From contig PJAB01000354.1 in assembly GCA_002887195.1 (NCBI GenBank), positions 1 through 28,988 of the forward strand: DNA of 28,988 bases, given 5' to 3'. Under the pieces are notes generated by a model, which was not told the DNA's origin, searched no databases, and saw nothing but the letters and a program-made list of their open reading frames with translations. The position numbers were made by a program, and so were the translations under genes. This DNA comes from Chrysochromulina parva (lineage: Eukaryota > Haptophyta > Prymnesiales > Chrysochromulinaceae). Positions 11,301 through 18,300 of this stretch are shown here, in pieces (within the stretch, counting starts at the first letter, position 1; each line of letters starts with the position of its first letter).

Positions 11301-14300
11301 TGTTATACCGAGGATCCCCTCGCTCGGCGATCACACGGTCGCCCTTCACGGTGAGCTGGCGTTCGGCCGGATCCCAGATCTCATCTCCGGGCCCTTTGCG
11401 CGAGGAGCGCGCGCCGGCCTCCTCCTCCTTGCTCTTGCGGAACCGATTGGGTGAGAAGAGAGTCTCGAGCTCCCCCTGCACCGACTCGCGCAGCTTCGCA
11501 TATGCATCGTCCAGCTGCTTGCGCACCTCGCCGAGCGAGAGCAAGTGGTCGAAGAACACGGAGCCGTGCATCTGGATGCTGATCACCTGTGGGGGGAAGG
11601 GGAAACGGCGCCGTGGTGAGCGCTTGCATGCCATGGGCCGACGCTTGCCATGGCGGACATGGCGGCGCGATGCTGCTGATCACCTTGCGCTGCTGCTCGT
11701 TGGTCAGCTCGTTCAGGTTCATGATCACAAAGCGGCCGGTGTAGCGGACGAGTGTCACGCCTTCGGGGCGCGAAGTGACGAGAATGCGGTTGCCACTTGG
11801 CACAAGATCCCCATGGATGAAATCCTCAATTTGGTCGCGCAGCCCAGCGGCCTCGTCGACGCCGTCGATGAGCACGATGAGGGCACGCATCTCGTATGCC
11901 TGCACGAGCATCTTGCGCCACAGATCGTACTTCTTGCCAGCGTACGCGGACTCGATGTAACGTTCGAGGAGAGCGCCGCCCAAGCCCTCCCTGATGAGGA
12001 AGACGACGCGCTGCACGTACACCACAATCGGGACGAGACTGATGCCCTTCTGACCCGCAAGCCGGAGCCGATCGGCGAGCGTGTACACCGCCTGCTTCGA
12101 CATCCACGTCTTGCCGGTGCCCGGCCCGGCGCGCACGAGCACGGGCTGTGCGGAATGCATGCCGTTGTTGCGCGAGGGCGAGGGCTGTAGCATGAGATGA
12201 ACGAGGTCGCGCACGTCATCGACGCGCCACTCGGAAGGGACGGACGCATTGTCCTGCACGTCGGTCGCGGTCGACACGTGGAGAGTTTGGTCCTTGATGC
12301 GCAGCAGGTTGCCCGTGATCGCATCCTCTACAAGCGCCTCGCGCTCCACGATGTCGTTACAGTAGCTCACGCGCGAAGCCTCATATTCGGCCGCGTTCTT
12401 GAAGCGCTGAATCGCGTGATTGAACTCGTTGAGAGCCGCGGTGAGCACTGTGCCCTGCTCGGCGATCGTCGAGATGCAGCAGCGTTTGGTGCCGTCTTCG
12501 AGTGTCTTCGTCTCGTGCACGTGCACAAAGGAACGTGGCGCGAGCTGCGCCGTCTGCGCCGCCTTCGCCGCTTTCTCAGCGCTCTCTCCACATTCAGCGT
12601 TCACCTTGAGCGCCTTGCTCCCCTTGACCTGCATGACCGAGCCATCGTCGGGCAGAGGGGTGCCATCGGCCGTCAGCGTGCCGTCCTCCGGTCCCTTGAG
12701 GAACTCCTCACCCGCGGAGGAGGCAGCCGTGACCCAGCCGGTTTTGGCCACGCCTTGGACCTGCAGCTTATGGCGGGAGCCTTCCTTGACGTCGATCGTC
12801 TTCTCGGGCCAGTGCTCCACGACCGCATCGACGAGGTTCATGTCGTGCAGGTAGAGCAGGCGCGTCCCTGGCTCGTGCCGAGGGTTGGAGGTGCGCACGA
12901 CCGTCAGCGGCATCGGGTCGACTGTCGACTCGCCGATCGTGCCATCCACGCGAACGACGACCGAATCGTCGCGCAGCGTGCGCTGCACCGTCGCACACTT
13001 TCCCTGCGTATCAGTAGCTTTTCGGATCATCACGCGCGCTCCCTCGGCACACCCATACGCGAGCCATGGATTGCACTTGATGAGCGCGGCGTGCGGCACT
13101 AATTGGGTCTCGCTTTTGGGCTCCTTCCATTCGATCTTCACCAGCAGGCAGCCGTCCCCTTGAAGCCCATTGTGCTCGAGGCCGTGTTCGTCACCCATCT
13201 TCCACTCATTCGGGAACTCGATGCGGTCGACGAAAGGGGTTCCCTTTTCGGGCGCGATCTTGCACCGGCCGAGGGAGGCCCCCGAGGTGAGCGAGCGAAG
13301 GTCGAGCGCCTCCGATTCGGGCAGGGAGGACAGGTCGCCCTGCAGCAGCTCGAAGGACGCACGGTAGCAGTTGAACATGAGCACCAGCCCGCAGCTCGGC
13401 ACGGCGGTATGACGCGAGGGCATCTCCTCCGCCTTGCCACTGGGCCGGTGGGCCTCCAAGCGCTTGTACGTAAACTCCTTCTCCTCAAAAGTCTTTTTGG
13501 AGACGAGCTTTGCGAGCGCGTTGGCTGCATCCGCGACCGCGCGCTTCACCTCTTCTCGTTTCGCCTGAAGCGCCGCCTCCTCCATCTTCTGCTTCTCGGC
13601 ACCGCTCAACCCCTGCGCTTGCTGTGCGACGCCCTTGCCAGATTTAGGTGTGGTGCTACCGCTGGCCCGTGGCGTCGTGCCGCCGCCGCCGTCCGCCCGC
13701 GGCGTCGTGGGCTTCTTCCCCTCCTCCGAGGGCTTCTTCGCCGCCCGCGGCGTCGTCGGCCTCTTCCCCTCCTCGAGAGCGGCGGCCGCGCCGGCTGCGC
13801 TCGCGTCATCGTCGGATGGCTTCTTCGCCCCCTTGCTCGCCACCTTGGCGAGCAGCATCGCCGCCGCTGCCGCCATCTCGGCCTTCCCACCCGCCTTCGC
13901 ACTGTCCATGATCTTTTGTATACTGCTCGCATCGACGCCCGACGCGGCGGCAGACCCTCCGGCGGCCGACCGCAGGGCCGCCTTGCCACGCGCGGCGACG
14001 GCCAGATTCTCCGCGCCATCCTTCGTCACCGAGGTCACCCAGCCGCCCGCGCTCATGCCGCCCGACGCCGTCGCGAACGCAAAGTGCGTGCGCTGCGACC
14101 CGTCGCTCGCCGCGCGTACCTCGAGTACAAAGACGAGCGTCCCGGGCGCAATCTCGCCCAATTTCTCGGACTTGAGGTCGAATTCCTTTCGCACGAGCAG
14201 CGGCTTGGGGGTCATCACCTCGAAGAGATACGGCGCGAGGTTCTCCTGCCCGCTCTTCGTGATCGCGGTCACCCAGCCGTACGTGACGCTCGGGTTCACC

Positions 14301-15391
14301 TCCAGAGAGAGCCTCACGCGCCTGCCGCCGTCCGGCAGAGGGCGTGACTCGAGGACGTGGACACGCGTTCCCGGCTCGAGGTCTCCCACGCGGCCGGATT
14401 GCAAGTCGAACTCGGTGCGCGCGAGCAGCGGCTTGGGCGATGAGATCATGTACGTTGGCATGCGCGGGGCCGCCGGCCCCGCCACCGTCGAGGGCTCCCC
14501 TTTGGATGCGCCGCCATGAGCACCGCCAGCCAGGCCGCCCTTTGCACCAGGCCGCCCCGGAGATGCATTCTCGCGGCCTCCCGAGTTGGGTGCCGCGCCG
14601 CCGTTGGCGGCGCCCTCGCGCCCGCTGCCCTGCCGGCCGGAGGTCACACCGCCGCCGCTCAGCTCGACGAGTTGCATGATTCGGTCCTTGGGAGACCACA
14701 TAGAGACCCAGCCTCGCGGGCCGTTGCGGATCGCGATGAGCGCGCGCGCCGTGTAGTCGGGCAGCTGGCGCATCTCGAGCAGTTCGACCGGCGTGCCCGC
14801 CGCCATCTCGGCCAGCTTAGGCGTCGAGAGCTCGAAGCCCGTACGCACGACCAGCGCCTTCGCCGCGACCATCGGCCGCGGCAGCTCGAGCTCGGGCAGC
14901 CCAGGTCGCTGGCCCGACAGGGGACCACGCCCGCTGCTCGGGTCGGCCCCAGTAGCCGCGGCGTCCGACGACGACGACCCGCCTCCGCCGCCTTCTCCCG
15001 AAGGATCTATCATACGCTCGCGTGCCACAGGATCTATCCTCACGCGCGCGGTGGATGCGCCGCCGCCGCCGCTGCTGCTGCCGTCTGCAAGGGTCGGCGA
15101 TGGCACAGCAGCCGTGCGGCCCTTGAGCACGGGCTGCCTGCTGCCGCCGCCGAAAATGTCGGCCGCCTGCGACGGCCCACGGGCCGTGCTGCTGCCATTG
15201 CTGCTGCTGCCGTTCTTGGCTGGTGAGGAGCCACGCGCCGATTTGCACGCCGAACCAGCCGGCGGCGGGCCACGTGGTGAGCTCGCACCGCCGCGAGGTG
15301 TTAGGCCGCCGCTGCTCGCACCGCTGCGAGGTGTTAGGCCGCCGCTCTTGCTAGCAGGCGACAGCGCTCGCGGCGTCTTTTGGGGAGGCAT
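2310..15391 (-). CDS. Giant NACHT-LRR-ROCO-ART multidomain protein (4 exons)
   Basis: Exons 15391-11684, 11586-10998, 10951-10410 and 10241-2310 join in frame (phases 0, 1, 0) into 4256 residues. The first ATG (15391) has A at -3. Order: low-complexity Ser/Gly/Pro; three SH3b-like repeats (about 170-250, 310-383, 389-466), each ending near GWVT or similar; a basic linker and further SH3-like segments; NACHT with Walker A GPGTGKT (about 1088-1094), Walker B LIVLIDGVDEA (about 1173) and sensor TSRPEG; a charged, coiled-coil-like insertion holding all three introns; the NACHT helical part with FKHLSFQE; LRRs (about 2165-3065), first RI-like then short typical; Roc with P-loop GHGESGKTS, DLAGQ, THCD; COR (about 3370-3600); paired CxxC; four DSFRxRSDS repeats; and an ART-like domain with WRAVD, FVSTS and EKDCVYPP. 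Likely a cytosolic receptor or signalling switch; ligand and target unknown. Domain calls are strong. The exon model is inferred from frame and GT-AG sites. Confidence 0.85.
3714..3833 (-). repeat. Four 30-bp tandem repeats coding a DSFRxRSDS-type motif
   Basis: Four consecutive 30-base units start at 3714, 3744, 3774 and 3804, each beginning GTCGCTTCG on the plus strand. On the coding strand they give a 10-residue repeat of the form DSFRxRSDST, with the variable residue N, Q, N, H. The array sits between COR and ART. The RxRSxS spacing resembles basophilic-kinase and 14-3-3-type sites, which suggests a phospho-regulated hinge (inference). Three GGATCCCTG copies lie beside it (about 3651-3690). 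Confidence 0.9.
10242..10409 (-). other. Intron 3 of the NACHT-ROCO gene, a 2 x 84-nt tandem element
   Basis: On the coding strand the intron runs GTCGGCGAGC... to ...CTCATCAG. It is exactly 168 nt and made of two 84-nt units. The first unit ends CATCAT and the second CATCAG, so the inner acceptor is lost while the outer one is kept. Both units carry an in-frame TGA, so reading through would truncate the protein. Splicing joins VQ to VGELKSPAR in phase 0. The first 19 intron bases are repeated as the first 19 bases of the next exon, and both copies follow CAG. Confidence 0.8.
10242..10409. repeat. Introner-like tandem repeat, two 84-bp units
   Basis: The units 10242-10325 and 10326-10409 differ at only a few positions and share their length exactly. 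The last 48 or so bases of the unit are homologous to the whole 46-nt intron at 10952-10997, including an identical 3' end (coding strand GATGGCCTCCCTCATCAG). This makes it a dispersed intron family, with two insertions 540 bases apart in one gene. Confidence 0.8.
10952..10997 (-). other. Intron 2 of the NACHT-ROCO gene, 46 nt, introner-like
   Basis: On the coding strand it begins GTCTCTGATT and ends CCTCATCAG. Splicing changes the reading from an immediate TGA to KDELDG-ELEMRHRV, phase 1, and links two otherwise closed frames. The whole intron aligns to the 3' half of the 84-nt unit of intron 3; a C-to-T difference (GGTCTC against GGCCTC) creates its donor. The CGAGCTCGA sequence occurs in both flanking exons. 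Confidence 0.8.
11587..11683 (-). other. Intron 1 of the NACHT-ROCO gene, 97 nt
   Basis: The donor is CGCAAG then GTGATC and the acceptor follows a pyrimidine-rich CCCCTTCCCCCCACAG. Splicing joins QQRK to VISIQMHG in phase 0, directly after the NACHT core. The sequence AGGTGATCAGCA spans the donor and recurs across the acceptor, so the junctions are a 12-bp direct repeat. It shares no body sequence with the other two introns. Confidence 0.8.
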
Positions 15392-15874
15392 TGTGGCAGA
15401 CCTGCCAAGTACGTCTTTCGTGCCTGGACGCAAAAGCAGTAATTGTCGCAGGAGTTGGGGGTCAAAACTTGCAGACCTGTTAATTCACACTTCTCCTAAA
15501 TACAACACACCCTGATTTTATCTGGGTGTTCTGCAACATAAGGTTGTCCGATCGAAGTTGAGTGACAACAACTTTTCTAAACGTGGGATTCCCCGCACCT
15601 ACTTATGTGAACCAGCCCATTTCGCAGGAAGAGAGAAGCAGGAATGAGAAAACTCGCCCGTACGTCGGAAAGGGTACATGTTGTATTTCAGAGCTTCTCT
15701 GCTGTGAATACAGGTGAACGTCTGCAGTGAATGGCGACTCTGATCCGTGTCTGTGAGCGCGGTACACGTTGCATGTCGCGAGCTTTTGAATGAAGCGGCT
15801 GTGACGTGTGCGAGGTGTTCGACCTTCACGCTTGGTTTGAGTTTGGTCTTTGCGTGTTGGTGTGTTGTGAATGA
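15392..15874. promoter_or_regulatory. Divergent intergenic region between NACHT-ROCO gene and MED6
   Basis: These 483 bases separate two divergent start codons and are clearly less GC-rich than the genes on both sides. The region should hold both promoters and 5' UTRs. A short hairpin candidate (ACACCC, loop, GGGTGT) occurs about 15506-15530. No TATA box with convincing spacing was identified, and no protein-like frame was accepted. Confidence 0.45.
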
Positions 15875-16507
15875 ATGTCCGCCCCTGCGACCCCGGCCGA
15901 CACCTTCGACGTGCTCACCACAGTCTCATGGGAGGACCGCAGCTGGTGGAACGGCGCGCTCAACCGCGGCAGCGTACTCGACTACTTTGCGAACTCGCAG
16001 TTCTTCGACCGCGCCTCGGTCAATGCGCAGCTTCGCATGCAAGGCAGCACTGCGAGGCTGCCTCCGGAGGTGGCGCGCGAGCAGCTCGCCAGGCTGCCGG
16101 GAATCGTGTTCGAGCTCGACGAGACGCGGCTCGAAGAGTTGCCGCCTACGGCCTCTGACCCAGCTGCGCACTCGCTCTACGTGATCCGCAAGCTCCGCCG
16201 CGCGCCGAGCGGAGCGGAGACGACGCTGCGCTACTATTACGTCATGGATGGCGTCGTGTATGAGGCGCCCACGCTCTGGGCAGTCGTGCAGGCGCGCCTC
16301 CGACGGCTGGGCTGGTACTTGAGCGAGGCGTTTGAGGCTGCTCGAGCGGCTGCGAACGGTGGTGATGGCGCGATGGACGCGACCGAGGCGGCCGCCCCTG
16401 CCAAGCGCGGAATCGGCGGACGCGCGACACCGATGGGAGCTGGTGCCGGCGCGGACTTTGGGAGCAGCGGCGGGCTGCCGCCCAGCAAACGACAGCGGCC
16501 TCAGTAA
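15875..16507 (+). CDS. MED6: Mediator complex subunit 6
   Basis: This 210-residue protein matches the MED6 family across its N-terminal 160 residues. Visible landmarks are the SWEDRSWWNG opening, VLDYFANSQFFDR, the LRMQ segment, a LPGIVFELDE strand, LYVIRKLRR, and the YYYVMDGVVYEAPTLW core followed by LGWYLSEAFE. MED6 lies in the head module of Mediator and helps couple activators to RNA polymerase II in the nucleus. The tail is Ala/Gly-rich and ends in a basic KRQRPQ, a possible nuclear signal. The chosen ATG at 15875 overlaps an out-of-frame ATG at 15871 (ATGAATG) which opens a 95-codon alternative frame. The TAA stop at 16505-16507 lies within a perfect GTAAGT donor sequence, so an alternative spliced C-terminus cannot be excluded. 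Confidence 0.93.
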   Translation: MSAPATPADTFDVLTTVSWEDRSWWNGALNRGSVLDYFANSQFFDRASVNAQLRMQGSTARLPPEVAREQLARLPGIVFELDETRLEELPPTASDPAAHSLYVIRKLRRAPSGAETTLRYYYVMDGVVYEAPTLWAVVQARLRRLGWYLSEAFEAARAAANGGDGAMDATEAAAPAKRGIGGRATPMGAGAGADFGSSGGLPPSKRQRPQ

Positions 16508-16849
16508 GTACTTATGTTGACCGAGGGTGGCAGAGCCGTCCTTCGAGGAGGTTTAGATGGACAGTAGTGTATGGCGTCGTGTATGCGATTCGATGGCGTC
16601 GTGTATGGCGAGACGAGACACGCCGTCCTTCGAGACACTACTGTCTACTGTATGTAAACAGAGGGTTAACACAGAACACAGCTGTGTAGAGCCTTTTCAA
16701 AAGACTTCGCAGATCACCGGTTGCTCTAACCTTTACCCGCTTAACGCTCCCCAGAGCGTGTCTGAGATTTGGTTGCAGGTCTTCACTGTGTATTGTTTCG
16801 CTGTAAACAAAAAAGCCCAAAGACTTAAAGGAGATTGTGATCTCGTCGC
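16508..16849. other. Intergenic region with nested direct and inverted repeats
   Basis: No gene is seen between MED6 and the hydrolase. Bases 16535-16645 are structured: a 13-bp direct repeat GCCGTCCTTCGAG (16535-16547 and 16622-16634), an 11-bp inverted repeat GACAGTAGTGT / ACACTACTGTC (16560-16570 and 16635-16645), and two copies of ATGGCGTCGTGTATG (16571-16585, 16593-16607), a sequence also found inside the MED6 coding region. The following AT-richer part to 16849 probably carries the hydrolase promoter and 5' UTR. Confidence 0.6.
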
Positions 16850-18067
16850 ATGGTGGTCGGCACGATCTTTGTCGGCACGGTCTTTGTCGGCACGGTCTTT
16901 CAGAGCCAACTGAGCGCGGCAGCGCGCGTGCAGCCTACATGTCGACGCTGCCAGCCTAACAAAATGGCCCTGCCGGCCTATGTGCCGCAAGTGGACATCG
17001 ACGCAATCACCGAGGAGGCTGCCGTCGCTGCGATCGCGTCGCTGCGGACGGCGAGCGTGCTGCCGGACATGGCTGTCGCCAAGGGTCCCGTTGAAATGAG
17101 CTACCTCTGCACTACTGCAAGGGCCACCGGCGATGAGCCGCCCCTGCTGCTTCTGCACGGCTTCGACATCTCGTCGCTCGAGTATCGCCGGCTGTTGCCT
17201 TACCTCGAAGCGGCAGGCCTTGAGGCGTACGCGCCGTGCATACCAGGCTGGGGCTTCACCGACACGACCAATCTGAAGACGGTCGGCGTTGAGGGCAAGC
17301 GCGCCGCGCTGCTTGCCTTCCACGAGAGCGTGCTCGGTGGTCGCCCGGCTATTTGGATAGGTGCGTCGCTCGGAGCATGCATCGCGCTCGATTGCTACAA
17401 GGCGAAGCCGGCGGCATTTGCCGGGTTTGTCAACCTAGACCCGGGCTTCTTCACCGACGCACCGCCCGCGGTGCCCGCGCCCGTCGGTCGGCTGCTGCTC
17501 CAAAAGGTACTCAGTGCACCCGAGGTGCGCGAGTCGATCGCGAAGCAGGCGTACTGCGTCAAGGAGAACCAGAGCGCGGATGCCATCCGTGTCGGGAATT
17601 TGCACCTGCGCCGGCCTCAATGGGAGGCGGACTCGCTCGTCTGGCTGCTCGGTGGCGCGTACGGCGGCATCGCAGCCGACGTGCCGCGCCTGACCGAGCG
17701 ACCTTGCTTGACCCTTTGGGGGCGTCAGGATGCAGTCATCCCGCCTAGTGGCGCAGTGCCGCAGCTCATCGAGGCGCTTAGTGAAGCGGATCCAGCACGC
17801 GCGCCGTTCCGGTGGGTCGAGACGAGCGGACACACGCCGCATCTCGAGCAGCCCGCCGTCACCGCTGCGGCCATTGTGGCCTTCGTCCGCGGCGACGTGA
17901 TCGGCGGCGACGGTGACGTAAGTGAGTGCGTGGCCGCCTATAAGCGTGTGCAACGCGTCAAAGAGGCGGCGCAGCGAGCGGGCGAGCTGTTGATGAGTAA
18001 GCTGGGCGAGCTGGGCGAGCTGGCGCTGGCAAAGGGAAGGGAAGCGCTCGAGAGGAGCCGGCGGTAG
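16850..18067 (+). CDS. Alpha/beta hydrolase, possibly organelle-targeted
   Basis: The product is 405 residues. It has the alpha/beta-hydrolase landmarks: oxyanion HGF motif, GWGFTDT, nucleophile elbow GASLG (Ser about 173), acid in GRQDAVIPP (Asp about 294) and base in SGHTPHLE (His about 328). The catalytic triad is therefore complete. The order HGFDISSLEYRR, LEAYAPCIPGWG is reminiscent of plant and algal plastid-type hydrolases of unknown substrate; esterase or lipase activity is likely but the substrate is not predictable. The first 38 residues begin with a hydrophobic segment made by three 15-bp repeats, then a Ser/Ala-rich and Arg-containing stretch, which could be a signal or bipartite plastid presequence. 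A second in-frame ATG at 16964 has a much better context (AACAAAATGG) and would give a cytosolic 367-residue form. The C-terminus is a Lys/Glu/Leu amphipathic helix. Confidence 0.85.
   Translation: MVVGTIFVGTVFVGTVFQSQLSAAARVQPTCRRCQPNKMALPAYVPQVDIDAITEEAAVAAIASLRTASVLPDMAVAKGPVEMSYLCTTARATGDEPPLLLLHGFDISSLEYRRLLPYLEAAGLEAYAPCIPGWGFTDTTNLKTVGVEGKRAALLAFHESVLGGRPAIWIGASLGACIALDCYKAKPAAFAGFVNLDPGFFTDAPPAVPAPVGRLLLQKVLSAPEVRESIAKQAYCVKENQSADAIRVGNLHLRRPQWEADSLVWLLGGAYGGIAADVPRLTERPCLTLWGRQDAVIPPSGAVPQLIEALSEADPARAPFRWVETSGHTPHLEQPAVTAAAIVAFVRGDVIGGDGDVSECVAAYKRVQRVKEAAQRAGELLMSKLGELGELALAKGREALERSRR
16856..16900 (+). repeat. Three 15-bp tandem repeats in hydrolase N-terminus
   Basis: GTCGGCACGATCTTT is followed by two copies of GTCGGCACGGTCTTT. 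They encode VGTIF, VGTVF, VGTVF and create the hydrophobic segment directly after the first ATG. Confidence 0.9.
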
Positions 18068-18300
18068 TCTTCGCACAATCGTTGGGCCTCCCGGCTCGCC
18101 ACGCCCCGGCTCCCGCCCAGCGCCGCCTTCGCCTGTCTACTCGGCCTGCCTCTCCTTATCACTTTTTGTGTGTACGGTATCCTTCTCAGTTTAATTCTAA
18201 TTTGGTCACTGCTCTCGCGTCTCAACCTCGGACCCGACCGAACGCTGCGCAGACACTGCACCGGGCTTTGTTGGGCTGTACAGTGGGCGAGAGGGGTCGC

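Noticed and set aside
15392..15433. Extension of the giant protein by 14 codons to a TTG
   Set aside because: A TTG start is unlikely in a nuclear eukaryotic gene, and the ATG at 15391 has a good context.
15871..16158. 95-codon frame from the ATG four bases before MED6
   Set aside because: It overlaps MED6 out of frame, is Arg/Ala-rich and lacks conservation evidence. It is kept only as a possible upstream overlapping frame.
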